A stretch of DNA of 64,000 nucleotides from Zerene cesonia (Eukaryota > Arthropoda > Insecta > Lepidoptera > Pieridae), in assembly GCF_012273895.1 (NCBI RefSeq), contig NC_052124.1, forward strand, positions 2,955,849-3,019,848. Direction: 5' to 3'. Below the pieces are notes generated by a model. It worked only from the letters and a program-made list of their open reading frames with translations, did no database searches and had not been told where the DNA came from. The position numbers were made by a program, and so were the translations under genes. Shown here in pieces: positions 1 through 11,427 of the stretch; the first letter of the stretch is position 1; every line of letters starts with the position of its first letter.

Positions 1-299
1 ATTATTCCTAATTTTAGCTAATGAAACAACGTAATTCCATAATACGTGGATGTCGTTAATATTCGTAATCTATTTTTTAAAGAAGAGGACGAAATAGAAA
101 TAATTCATTTACAACATAAATACTGGTGTCTATAAGAACCTACAAAGAAGCGTTAAATTAAAATTATAGAGAACAATCATTTTAGTTACGAGGAATTAAT
201 CATAAGCTTTTTCTTTAAAAAATAGGGTCACATAATTGTACTAGTTGTTGCCCGCATTTTCAGCCGCACGGTCTTAATAAATTTTCATGGTACAAACTT

Positions 300-490
300 T
301 CATCGCCTAAGTATTTTATCCCCTTGGGGGTAAAATTTATCAAAATCTTTTCTTAGCGGATGCCTACGTCATAACATCTATCTGCATGCCAAATTACAGC
401 CCGATCCGTCCATAGGTTTGGGCTGTGCGTTGATCACTATGTCAGTCAGTCGGTCACCTTTGACCGATTTAAAACATTCTTTCACTTTCA
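300..490. repeat. Probable interspersed-repeat tail
   Basis: The stretch holds phrases that resemble the tails of dispersed elements in moth genomes: a 'CCAAATTACAGCCCGATCCG' block, then 'GGTTTGGGCTGTGCGTTGAT' and a CAGTCAGTCGGTCAC run. No coding capacity was recognised. The GC-richer patch just right of it (about 510-610) fits neither a receptor exon nor a known domain in any frame. Family assignment is by memory of similar sequence only and is uncertain. Confidence 0.35.
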
Positions 491-739
491 CCATTGGAAA
501 TCTTGCTGAGGGAGCCGATGGCGTCTACGCTTATGTTGATATATTTGATGGGTACTACGTAGCGCGGCGTGGCGAGGCACTTGTATGAGATTGCCGCTGC
601 TTCGGGTGCAGAAAAACCTGACAAAACATTAATTCCATGCTCTGAAATTATACTATTTCAAAGAAAATAAATATGTTCGTTCAGTTTGAAATATTTTTAA
701 TCAAGATTTGAAATATCATATACAAAATAAATGAAATAC

Positions 740-2490
740 TATCAGCTAATTGCTCCAACCGCTTGTTGGTGTCGAGCAGCACGCAATTGATGAGCAGCGC
801 GAGCAGCACGAACTGCAGAATCAGCAGGCAGCTGGCCGCGCGCAGCGCAAACGCTAGCAGGTAGATTGAGAGCGTCCCTGCTTACACAGACCATTGAAAA
901 CATTATAATCGCCGATTTATATTTACTTTTAAAACATTTAAAATATGGAAAATGTATTATGGTAATAATTACCATATCTGTTTCAATTGATCATATGATG
1001 AAGGTGTTGAGCCTGCTCAATTTATTATAACGATAAATTTAAATTAGATATCGCATTTTATACTGGTTGTGGAGGTTGAACTCACAAGCGCGAATAAGGC
1101 AGTAGTGCGACGTAGCCAGAAACCAGACGCACGGCACGATGGCCGACACGATCAGCTGCAGCATCCGATCCAATAGGCACGTTTCCATTTCTGTTTTATT
1201 CAGCTGCAAACGAAATGGTATCGATAAGGCAACAGTTACTATGACATCAATATTATATGATATTTTATTGCGTATATGTTACCATCAAGTTTGATCCTTT
1301 GATTACAATAATCACTCAGATAGATTGTCAATTTGTTTTTTAATATAGCATTAACTTACAATTTAAACTTCCCTATATGACATTCTTACGGCGCTTACAA
1401 TTTAACGACAACTATACACCTACGGTCCACCAACGTCCATGTAATATGGATAAGGTTGCATTAATACATTTATTTATTTATAATGCTTAATGTTAAGATG
1501 GTTTTCAATTAAGTAAAATTTGATTACAATAATACGGTTAAAATTTAAAATATGAAATCAAGTCTCGAAAATGAAATTAATATGTAGATAATATAATAAT
1601 GATGCCTACGAGAGCAGAGGGATCAAATAAAAAATTACAGGTTCACGTTATCAATAGGCGCGTCCTAACGTATTAACACATAACAATCTATTCTGGTCTA
1701 TTACTGTTATATATCACTACTATAGTAGTAATATTACAATAAAATTGTGTTATCTGTGGTAATATATTTGTAAACAAATAAATATCCCAAAAATGGCTAA
1801 TGTGTTGAATTAAGTATGTTTTATAAAGTAAAGAAGACATTAAGAAAGAAATTACCAGCTCAACTTCTCGTAAAATCTGCACAATGAGGCGTGCGCGCAG
1901 CGGGCCCCGCAGCGCCGCCACCGCCAGCGTCAGCAGGTCTAGCAGCATGTACGCCAGCCGCCCGCTCTGCTGGTACAGCACCGGCGTCGGTTCCGACGCG
2001 TGAGCCACCTTCCACCCAATTGTATACACCTCGTATGCAAACCAAACACCTGCACGAGGTACATTATTCAGTCGTGGTCATTCAAAAATACTCTATCTAC
2101 ATCCGAAATACATTTTACATGTAACTATCGATAAGAAACGTACTTTATTTTTAATAATATTTCTAAGAATATTAGTGTAGCTGTGTAGAAACAAGATAAA
2201 ATAGAATTACTGCTTTAGACAAAACTTATTCAGCAATAAAATGCCAATGGGAACTCTATCGCTTCAAACATTACGGGTACGTTTTTATACATTATATTAG
2301 ATAGTACTTGCTATTTTATTGAGAATAACATGAGCTTACTTAGAACCGCAAGGAAGAGTTTCCCGTAGCAGATGAAGGCGCGCGAGGGCCGCACGCGCTC
2401 CCCCCGGCAGCGCACGGGCGCGGCGCCGAGCGCGCTCGACACGCGCAGCGCGCGACGCAGCGACCGCTCCAGAGACACACGATTACTCAT
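740..2490 (-). CDS. Gustatory receptor Gr-1, exons 1-4 (gene continues left of window)
   Basis: Insect gustatory receptor, a seven-transmembrane ligand-gated channel subunit of the plasma membrane of chemosensory or gut cells. Exons on the minus strand: 2490-2340 (ATG at 2490, MSNRVSLERSLRRALRV...), 2049-1856, 1203-1086 and 877-740. The donors are GTAAGC, GTAATT, GTGAGT and GTATTT, and the phases (1,0,1,1) are the same as in the two other receptors in this window. Exon 2 holds a hydrophobic segment around LAYMLLDLLTLAVAAL, exon 3 one around LQLIVSAIVPCVWFLA, and exon 4 a long one starting LSIYLLAFALRAASCLLI. About 200 residues of an expected ~400 are present. The C-terminal exons with the TYxxxxxQF signature should lie left of base 1. 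Ligand unknown. Family assignment rests on shared architecture with Gr-3, which has the complete signature. Confidence 0.75.
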
Positions 2491-3585
2491 CGCTGCGATA
2501 TACCTGTGCCAACTACTTTTTGGATAGTACAAAATAATTTGTATCTTACTATAGTTATAAGTAGAATACGTTAAGAATTGGTTATTTAAAGCGCAGGAGA
2601 TCTTTCAGAAGATTTCATTTCATACATACATACATAGATACAGGCCAAGCTAATAAAAGCGTGTTAAAAAAGTAATTAACAAAATAAAAAAAGTATTTCT
2701 CAGCCACACTATTAAGCATATACAAACTATGGTTCCATATTAAGTTCTTTGTCAAAAGTATAGTTGAAAACACTTTTACATAAAAAATAAAATATAGACC
2801 ATGTGTGTGGGAGTGTTATCAACTCTCGGGATTCTTGAAGCAAATCTTCCCCGGGGGCCCATGGAGCGGGAGTTATGTCGGAATGTCGCCCTTCCTTATC
2901 GTATGCACACAGTCGTAAAAGCATAAATATATGTTGTTTATAAATTACAAATACGTAGAAAAAAACATTCCTAGCAAAGGGTTTTAGATTGATTTGCTGC
3001 CAACTTCTTTGACAATTATAGATGGAGATGTAGTATCTAATAATAATTACAGCCAGTTACATATTATAAAAAACATAGTATATAGCATTTGTAGCACTTT
3101 CAAATTTTTGTAAAAATCCTAATATTACAAACAAAATGACGGCTCAAAACTGAAGCTCTGCTTTACACTTTAAAGCGTTAATGTATAACTAGATATTAAT
3201 AAAAATAAGAGTTACCATGTATCGGGTAATAGATGGAAACGAAAGAACCGATATAAAATAATGTAGCGGTACCGGTTCTAATAAAGTTAATCAGATACAG
3301 AATGCTTTTAAGCTTCAATGCATATAATGTCATTGCTGAATAAAGGTTATTTGTTCGTGCCTGATCATAATCGTGAATATCATCAGGCACGTTGATAAAT
3401 ACCCTATGGATTTTTTCTTCAATATAAATAATAAATCAAATGTATTTGGTTGAAATAATATATTATGCAGACAAAATGTTTACTACGTAAGACCTAGAAA
3501 AACTGTTCACTATGACCAAGGTAATATTTGTAACGATGTGATGTTATCGGCGTCAGCAAACATCGTTAAACCTTGTTCAGTGTCT
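2491..3585. other. Intergenic, no gene recognised
   Basis: AT-rich sequence upstream of Gr-1. Short open frames (for example on the minus strand at 2727-2924 and 3196-3390) have no recognisable domain and no supporting splice context. It ends at an assembly gap. Confidence 0.5.
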
Positions 3586-4585
3586 NNNNNNNNNNNNNNN
3601 NNNNNNNNNNNNNNNNNNNNNNNNNNNNNNNNNNNNNNNNNNNNNNNNNNNNNNNNNNNNNNNNNNNNNNNNNNNNNNNNNNNNNNNNNNNNNNNNNNNN
3701 NNNNNNNNNNNNNNNNNNNNNNNNNNNNNNNNNNNNNNNNNNNNNNNNNNNNNNNNNNNNNNNNNNNNNNNNNNNNNNNNNNNNNNNNNNNNNNNNNNNN
3801 NNNNNNNNNNNNNNNNNNNNNNNNNNNNNNNNNNNNNNNNNNNNNNNNNNNNNNNNNNNNNNNNNNNNNNNNNNNNNNNNNNNNNNNNNNNNNNNNNNNN
3901 NNNNNNNNNNNNNNNNNNNNNNNNNNNNNNNNNNNNNNNNNNNNNNNNNNNNNNNNNNNNNNNNNNNNNNNNNNNNNNNNNNNNNNNNNNNNNNNNNNNN
4001 NNNNNNNNNNNNNNNNNNNNNNNNNNNNNNNNNNNNNNNNNNNNNNNNNNNNNNNNNNNNNNNNNNNNNNNNNNNNNNNNNNNNNNNNNNNNNNNNNNNN
4101 NNNNNNNNNNNNNNNNNNNNNNNNNNNNNNNNNNNNNNNNNNNNNNNNNNNNNNNNNNNNNNNNNNNNNNNNNNNNNNNNNNNNNNNNNNNNNNNNNNNN
4201 NNNNNNNNNNNNNNNNNNNNNNNNNNNNNNNNNNNNNNNNNNNNNNNNNNNNNNNNNNNNNNNNNNNNNNNNNNNNNNNNNNNNNNNNNNNNNNNNNNNN
4301 NNNNNNNNNNNNNNNNNNNNNNNNNNNNNNNNNNNNNNNNNNNNNNNNNNNNNNNNNNNNNNNNNNNNNNNNNNNNNNNNNNNNNNNNNNNNNNNNNNNN
4401 NNNNNNNNNNNNNNNNNNNNNNNNNNNNNNNNNNNNNNNNNNNNNNNNNNNNNNNNNNNNNNNNNNNNNNNNNNNNNNNNNNNNNNNNNNNNNNNNNNNN
4501 NNNNNNNNNNNNNNNNNNNNNNNNNNNNNNNNNNNNNNNNNNNNNNNNNNNNNNNNNNNNNNNNNNNNNNNNNNNNNNNNNNNNN
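3586..4585. other. Assembly gap of 1000 N
   Basis: Exactly 1000 N, so probably an estimated or default gap size. Upstream exons of the USP32-type gene could lie here or in the next gap. Open frames that appear to cross it are artefacts of N. Confidence 0.95.
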
Positions 4586-4645
4586 GAGGAGTATAGAGAC
4601 TAACATTGTGACACGAGAATTTTATATATAAGATATATATGTATA
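4586..4645 (+). repeat. 3' tail of a dispersed element (family also at 35281 and 47695)
   Basis: The sequence from GAGGAGTATAGAGACTAACA through a TTTTATATATAAGATATATA end recurs almost identically at 35279-35326 and 47731-47785. There it follows 'ACCAAATTTCAGAGGAATCG', a typical tail of lepidopteran non-LTR/SINE elements. All three copies abut N runs, which suggests the repeat itself broke the assembly. Confidence 0.7.
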
Positions 4646-4797
4646 TATCATTAGATCAGTTTGTAAACGCACAGATGGACCTAACGCATTATTTTTAATA
4701 TTACTCACGGTCTATTTGTGTTTTATATTATGTATTACTCTTTGTAAATAATGACTGTTTGTTTCTGTAAAAAATAAAATAAAAATAAAATTACGCA

Positions 4798-5313
4798 NNN
4801 NNNNNNNNNNNNNNNNNNNNNNNNNNNNNNNNNNNNNNNNNNNNNNNNNNNNNNNNNNNNNNNNNNNNNNNNNNNNNNNNNNNNNNNNNNNNNNNNNNNN
4901 NNNNNNNNNNNNNNNNNNNNNNNNNNNNNNNNNNNNNNNNNNNNNNNNNNNNNNNNNNNNNNNNNNNNNNNNNNNNNNNNNNNNNNNNNNNNNNNNNNNN
5001 NNNNNNNNNNNNNNNNNNNNNNNNNNNNNNNNNNNNNNNNNNNNNNNNNNNNNNNNNNNNNNNNNNNNNNNNNNNNNNNNNNNNNNNNNNNNNNNNNNNN
5101 NNNNNNNNNNNNNNNNNNNNNNNNNNNNNNNNNNNNNNNNNNNNNNNNNNNNNNNNNNNNNNNNNNNNNNNNNNNNNNNNNNNNNNNNNNNNNNNNNNNN
5201 NNNNNNNNNNNNNNNNNNNNNNNNNNNNNNNNNNNNNNNNNNNNNNNNNNNNNNNNNNNNNNNNNNNNNNNNNNNNNNNNNNNNNNNNNNNNNNNNNNNN
5301 NNNNNNNNNNNNN
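4798..5313. other. Assembly gap of 516 N
   Basis: Non-round gap length, so the size was probably estimated from paired or long reads. The 430 bases after it, up to the first USP32 exon at 5744, are AT-rich and non-coding. Confidence 0.95.
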
Positions 5314-5743
5314 CCTTCGTTCCCGTTCTAAAGTCAAGTAAAAAATCTCTGAAAATGGCCTTACGCCTCCGCAAATGTTTAAAGGCCTAGATTGCGCTTA
5401 GTATCAGGTGATCCACCTACTCCTTTGCTGTAAAAAAATAAAAAAATTCTGAACACGCCGCATACGCTACACATACTACGGAGTTCAAACTAACAGTCCC
5501 TAACCGTATATATAAAGCGTCGAATTAGTTGATTATAAAATTGTTGCGGCCAACGTTCACCTATAAACTTGTAGCGGCAAATAAGTGTTGAATGCTCGAC
5601 TACATTATTAAACAGTTGATTTGTTATATTTATCATTTGTCAAACTTAAACAATCTGCTCTGCCATTCTGTAACTAATAACTTATGAGAATATAAAACTT
5701 TCCAGTTACAAAACATTCATTATTTGAACTACTCAATTTCCAG

Positions 5744-7059
5744 AGCCAGAAGAGAGCGACACGCACGCGCGCACGTACTGGAGCACGCGGGGGCACGCGG
5801 GCGGCTCGCCCGGCGCCCGCGCCGCCCTGCAGCGCCGCAACAGCGGACGGGACAGCTTCGATGACGTCAGTGGCTCTATACTTGATGTTGGATAAGAGAT
5901 TAAAATATACACACTTTTAGTGGGTGCATTTCTAAGAAACTCCGACGGTTTTGAAGTGATGCGATCGAAGTCGCGAGCGCAAGGCTACTAAATGACAAAT
6001 GCATTTTTATTTATATGTATATTTATAAGAGTATATTTTGTCCATAAACGTAAATTTGAGTGCGCGCTACAGGAAGGGCGGGCCGGCGAGACGGAGCCGG
6101 GCGAGATCAGCCCGGAGGAGTTCACGGCGCTGGTGCACGGCGGGCGCGGGCTGCTGCTCGCCGTGGACTGGGAGCCCACGGCGCTGCACCTGCGCTACCA
6201 GACGGCGCGCGAGAAGGCGTGCGCGGAGCACGCGTCCGTGGCGGCGTGCCGGCGCGCGGCCGCCAGCGCCGTGGACCTGGCCAGCTGCCTGCGCGCCTTC
6301 ACCTCGGAGGAGCGGCTCGAGCAGCGCTACCGCTGCGCCGCGTGCCGCGCCGCGCAGCCCGCCACCAAGAAGCTGCAGCTGTGGCGCGCGCCGCCCGTGC
6401 TCGTGAGTCCCACTCTCATCGTCCTCATGCTCATATCCCGTCACAGTTCGTTACGTATGACACGCTAACACATATGTTGCATCGTCTCTCATCACACGCA
6501 TCGAATGCCAGGAATCAGGAAACAGAACAAATATATCTTTAATTTGTATACTTGAATTGAATGACACATACACGTTTTTTTAATGCATCTGAAAATAAAT
6601 AAATATGTGTAATTTAGCAATATCTGTAAATTAACGTAATGTTTCCAGATAATTCACCTGAAACGGTTCCAGTACGTGAACAACAAGTGGATAAAATCTC
6701 AGAAGGTGGTCAATTTCCCGTTCCACGATTTCGACCCGACACCGTACCTCGCGTCCGTGCCGCAGGAGACGATCCTCCGCCACAAGGAGCTCAGCAGCCG
6801 CCGGAAGTCCTCCCTGCTGGTCGACGTGGAGGAGCCCATATCCGAGAGCGAGTCGGAGGACGAGATCGATGAGGGAAGAGCCAAGCCAGTGCCGGAGAGG
6901 AAAAGGAGGGAGCCCGCGGTGCGAGGGCGCAAGCGGCTCGAGTCCAGCAGCCTCGCGACGACGCCCGTGCAAGATGACAACCTGGTGGACTACCACAAGC
7001 ATCACCTGGTGCCTGAACAGGATCCGTTCGATTTGAAGTATCGACTGTACGCGGTTGTG
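5744..7059 (+). CDS. Usp32: USP32-type ubiquitin carboxyl-terminal hydrolase, three internal exons (partial)
   Basis: Deubiquitinating cysteine protease of the large USP32 class, which removes ubiquitin from substrates and acts at Golgi and endosomal membranes in animals where studied. Exons: 5744-5865 (AG at 5742-5743; EPEESDTHARTYW...RRNSGRDSFDD), 6073-6402 and 6649-7059, all joining in phase 0. Exon 2 carries the zinc-ribbon-like YRCAACRAAQPATKKLQLW. Exon 3 opens with IIHLKRFQYVNNKWIKSQK and continues VNFPFHDFDPTPYLASVP, the stretch that identifies USP32 relatives, then an acidic/basic linker (SESESEDEIDE...). It ends in YRLYAVV just before the catalytic His region, which should lie in the 1-kb gap that follows. 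Upstream EF-hand, DUSP and catalytic-Cys exons are not visible. The exon 1 donor (GTCAGT) is unusual and its end is uncertain. Confidence 0.85.
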
Positions 7060-7220
7060 GTGAGTTTGCATCTCTTTATATAATGTATCGTATGAGTGTA
7101 ATGGTTTAATGGGATGGAGTACTGCTATTGCATAAACAATTGTACGTAGTATATTGAAGAAGGATGTCTGTATAGTCAAATATATAACGGGGGGTCATGT
7201 GTATCAGAGTTTTTAGATGG

Positions 7221-7247
7221 AGTGACTTCAGCAGTGCTGAAGTCACT
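7221..7247. repeat. 27-bp perfect palindrome beside an assembly gap
   Basis: Arms of 13 bp (AGTGACTTCAGCA and its exact reverse complement) flank one central G. It lies in the USP32 intron nine bases before a 1000-N gap. It could be the tip of an inverted-repeat element or hairpin that stopped assembly. Confidence 0.85.
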
Positions 7248-7256
7248 ATTCACATC

Positions 7257-8256
7257 NNNNNNNNNNNNNNNNNNNNNNNNNNNNNNNNNNNNNNNNNNNN
7301 NNNNNNNNNNNNNNNNNNNNNNNNNNNNNNNNNNNNNNNNNNNNNNNNNNNNNNNNNNNNNNNNNNNNNNNNNNNNNNNNNNNNNNNNNNNNNNNNNNNN
7401 NNNNNNNNNNNNNNNNNNNNNNNNNNNNNNNNNNNNNNNNNNNNNNNNNNNNNNNNNNNNNNNNNNNNNNNNNNNNNNNNNNNNNNNNNNNNNNNNNNNN
7501 NNNNNNNNNNNNNNNNNNNNNNNNNNNNNNNNNNNNNNNNNNNNNNNNNNNNNNNNNNNNNNNNNNNNNNNNNNNNNNNNNNNNNNNNNNNNNNNNNNNN
7601 NNNNNNNNNNNNNNNNNNNNNNNNNNNNNNNNNNNNNNNNNNNNNNNNNNNNNNNNNNNNNNNNNNNNNNNNNNNNNNNNNNNNNNNNNNNNNNNNNNNN
7701 NNNNNNNNNNNNNNNNNNNNNNNNNNNNNNNNNNNNNNNNNNNNNNNNNNNNNNNNNNNNNNNNNNNNNNNNNNNNNNNNNNNNNNNNNNNNNNNNNNNN
7801 NNNNNNNNNNNNNNNNNNNNNNNNNNNNNNNNNNNNNNNNNNNNNNNNNNNNNNNNNNNNNNNNNNNNNNNNNNNNNNNNNNNNNNNNNNNNNNNNNNNN
7901 NNNNNNNNNNNNNNNNNNNNNNNNNNNNNNNNNNNNNNNNNNNNNNNNNNNNNNNNNNNNNNNNNNNNNNNNNNNNNNNNNNNNNNNNNNNNNNNNNNNN
8001 NNNNNNNNNNNNNNNNNNNNNNNNNNNNNNNNNNNNNNNNNNNNNNNNNNNNNNNNNNNNNNNNNNNNNNNNNNNNNNNNNNNNNNNNNNNNNNNNNNNN
8101 NNNNNNNNNNNNNNNNNNNNNNNNNNNNNNNNNNNNNNNNNNNNNNNNNNNNNNNNNNNNNNNNNNNNNNNNNNNNNNNNNNNNNNNNNNNNNNNNNNNN
8201 NNNNNNNNNNNNNNNNNNNNNNNNNNNNNNNNNNNNNNNNNNNNNNNNNNNNNNNN
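7257..8256. other. Assembly gap of 1000 N inside the USP32 gene
   Basis: Exactly 1000 N. By context the remaining C-terminal USP32 exons, including the catalytic His box, should lie here. Confidence 0.95.
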
Positions 8257-8298
8257 CTCGCCTAGCGCCCCCCCCTCCCCCGCGCGCCGCCCCCACAG

Positions 8299-8318
8299 AT
8301 GTCAGCTTCCTCGACTAA
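8299..8318 (+). CDS. Candidate last USP32 exon end
   Basis: A long pyrimidine tract and CCCCACAG acceptor (ending 8298) are followed by a short stretch that closes in every frame. Read in phase 1 it ends DVSFLD-stop at 8316-8318. Frame and ownership are inferred only from position after the gap in the USP32 gene. Confidence 0.35.
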
Positions 8319-11280
8319 ACGTAGTTCTTAATGATAACACTTTGTGGATATTTACTTAATGCGATCAAATCATTAGTTTTAACGTTACAAATACAGTTAT
8401 CTCGGTAATATAAACGCATTGTCTGTGATAAGAGCGCCAGTCGTGCAGCTAGTTGAAACGAACCAAATGAATTCGATTTTATGATGCAGTTGTAAGATTA
8501 TCGTTGCGACGCGTCGGAGCGATACAGAGTACTCGTTAAAGTCTGTGGACGGAACCAGTTTTTTATAACTTGGAAACGCTACGAGTAATGTAAAACTTCA
8601 GCGTGTGTGGATATTTTTCTTATAGCTATACTCTTTCGTTAAAAACTTGTTAACTATCGTAAAGGGACCATACACAGTATATCATTCCTCTTAGTCGGTC
8701 GATTAATCTCTACGTTATTCCATACCGAATAATCTTACAGGTTTATATCCATTTATTACATATTTACATAAAACATGTTTGTGCAGTTCGGTCAAAATCC
8801 AAGCGAATGCTAAAATATGGTACAAAAAGATAACGAAGACTATTAATCAACACCAAATGTTGGTGATGTTGTGTACTCTATTCTCTATAGAAAATAAGCG
8901 CCATTTTAAAATAGTCAACAGCTGTGTTAGGTTTAATTTTATACAGTTATCATTAAAGCATGCAAGTATTTTTAGTTAACTGTGCTCAAACGAAGTGAAC
9001 TTTCGATTTAAAATAGTTATTTATCGAAATACAACTTACATTTACGCCATTCTCATGATCAAAACACTAACCATACTTAGAGTATAATACTATTATTGTT
9101 AATAATATAAATATGTTAATATTATTGATAAAAGATATTTTTCATTTAAATTTCTTTCATAATATGTTATTCGAGCGTATAATCATTTATAGTCTTGCAA
9201 TTATAATAGTAATAAATATTGAGGAGATACTGTACCTTGTAAAGATAATTTATATTATTATCCAGCAAATGCTTAATGTGATCATATTGCTTTTGAACAA
9301 TGAATTAATATTTATCGGTTTGTGGCATTTGTTTTGTTTAATACATTAAGTTTTTGGTCAGCACCCTTCGTCGAAAATATATTGACATGTTCGTCGAAAA
9401 TATAATGACATGACGACACATGACTCACTCAGTAATTAGAAAAATAATGATTTTTAAGAGAAAGATGTAGAATTTTTGTATATTATATTCGGATATTTTA
9501 GAATTCTGTCACTAGTTTTCATCGTCCAAGTTGAATAGTGAACACGTGTAGGTCGCTTATGACTGAGGGAGCCCTGCTTTATGTGTATGAATGAAAGGCT
9601 AAATTCAACAATCAGTGCCATTTCCCAGTCATAAAATACTATAGTATGTCTAAGGTATGCACAATCATAAGTATTATTGCGTTAAATAAGTTCGGTTTTG
9701 TTTATTCCTTACTCGATATTGTTTCACCAAAAAGATGTGTATATATTATGTTAGGTGTAAGGCGAATGTGAACAGGAAGTATAAATAGTTGTGTTGGAAC
9801 TGTTAATAGTAGCGTATATATTATGTTTATGTCATATTCCTTTAATTGCTATAAATAATTATAATTTGTTATCTGAATTTTAATTTATTATCTCTGTGCA
9901 ATAAAATTATTATTTTACAGTCTTGCGTTTTATTTGTTCATACGTATAAGTTATAGATAAAAGAGGAGGTACGTGTGAAGTACATAAATACATGAATATA
10001 CGCACATAAACATATATAACACTAACCACCCGCCCTGGTTTCGCATGGGAGCAATAATACGATATATACATATAAACCATCCCCTTGAATCACACCTATA
10101 AAAAAAAACTCAAAATCTTTTGCATAATTTTACGATCGTAGCATACAGGCGCATAGATAAAATACATAATATAATATTAAGTAATATATATTTAATAAAA
10201 ACGCTACTTAAACTTTTAATAAAATACTCACGATAAATATATAAAAAGGACAGAAAGAACAGAATTTAGCTATATAGTATTAATTATATTATCTGTGGCT
10301 ATGTTAAAGGAGAAACGGGCGAAAGACTAGGCTCAAGTATGTAGTAATTTCGCACTTGTTTAGCAAATATAGAAAAAGTTTGTGCTTGTTGAATGCTTTC
10401 TGGAAGAGAGTTCTATATACTGGTGGCTGTGACAGAAAAAGAGCTACCTTGGAACTGTGCGTTGCACTAACCTATCCACAGATCGCAGAGAATGATTATC
10501 ACAGTACAGAAGTTGGAACTGATCTTTTAGGAATGTAAGAATTTTGGAATTTAATTAAAAGGTTCGATATAATATTTGTAAGTAATGAACATTCCAAAAA
10601 ACGGATTGGAAGTATTTTTAAGTATTATCACATCGCAACTAACTAGAACCCCCGGTGTTATTGCCGTTTTGTTTGGGCAAAAAGATCCCTATGTGATTAT
10701 TCAGTCTAATCTATCTGTGTACCAAATTTCATACAGACTTATCAGCTGTTTATGACGTAAAGAGTAACAAACATACACGATACAACAGCAAAATTGAGTA
10801 ATATATTTTTTTTTCTGATATGTAATATCGTACCTAGATGACCTATTCGAAAATCAATTTCAATTTCAATTATATATACCTAGATATATGTATCTGTATA
10901 TGTATGCATATTACCTACTACTATTATACTAAAATTATCAAATGATCTAACATAGTAGAATCAGATAAGCAAAGTTTTACGAGTTGATGATGATTGGGGG
11001 TACATGTGTTAAGTACATTTATTCTTTTGTTAAGCTCATATAAAGTAAACGTCAATAAAAGGATTGAGTTGGATGATTGGAGGAATTGCCTTTTAAAATC
11101 CAGATTTTCGTATAATTCAATGTTTTAATAATTCAGCACCTATTATTTTATGTGGAATGTGGCACTGATATTATTTGCTTTTTTAAAATAAAAAAATTAA
11201 TGAAACATTCTTATTTACAATTTTTGATCTGTGGACAATTGTCATCTATCAGATATGCAGTTAGGTATGGCAATAATTTG
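8319..11280. other. Probable USP32 3' UTR followed by intergenic sequence with repeat fragments
   Basis: No coding sequence recognised. An AATAAA at 9900-9905 near T-rich sequence could be the USP32 poly(A) signal. At 10010-10150 a segment ('CCCCTTGAATCACACCTATA...AAAATCTTTTGCATAATTTT') resembles RTE-type repeat tails. At 10620-10800 another tail ('GTACCAAATTTCATACAGAC...AGAGTAACAAACATACAC') is of the common moth SINE/LINE kind. An ORF at 10356-10538 has no recognisable domain. Confidence 0.45.
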
Positions 11281-11287
11281 ATCAACG

Positions 11288-11370
11288 GAAGCCGCCATTT
11301 ATATGACGTCATGGGCGGAGTTTAGTTGAAGATCGAATTCGGATTCGGTTGGCGGGCGCGGCCATCTTGG
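11288..11370 (+). promoter_or_regulatory. 14-3-3 epsilon promoter: CRE palindrome and YY1/Pho-like sites
   Basis: A full CRE palindrome TGACGTCA lies at 11304-11311, 117 bases before the start codon. GCCGCCATTT at 11291-11300 and GCGGCCATCTTGG around 11359-11370 match YY1/Pleiohomeotic-type motifs (GCCAT core), which often sit near transcription starts of broadly expressed genes. No TATA box is seen. This fits a TATA-less housekeeping promoter. Function is inferred from motif and position only. Confidence 0.5.
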
Positions 11371-11427
11371 TGAATAAGTGACCTGGCGATTTGGATTTAG
11401 TTAGTGAAAAATCAGTTGTAATCCACA

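Noticed and set aside
510..610. Candidate exon 5 of Gr-1
   Set aside because: The patch is GC-richer than its surroundings, but none of its frames resembles the 186-nt exon of the other receptors, and it adjoins a repeat tail.
3538..4631. Long open frames over 3538-4631, 4712-5374, 7197-8318 and 18323-19648
   Set aside because: They consist almost entirely of N and are open only because N contains no stops.
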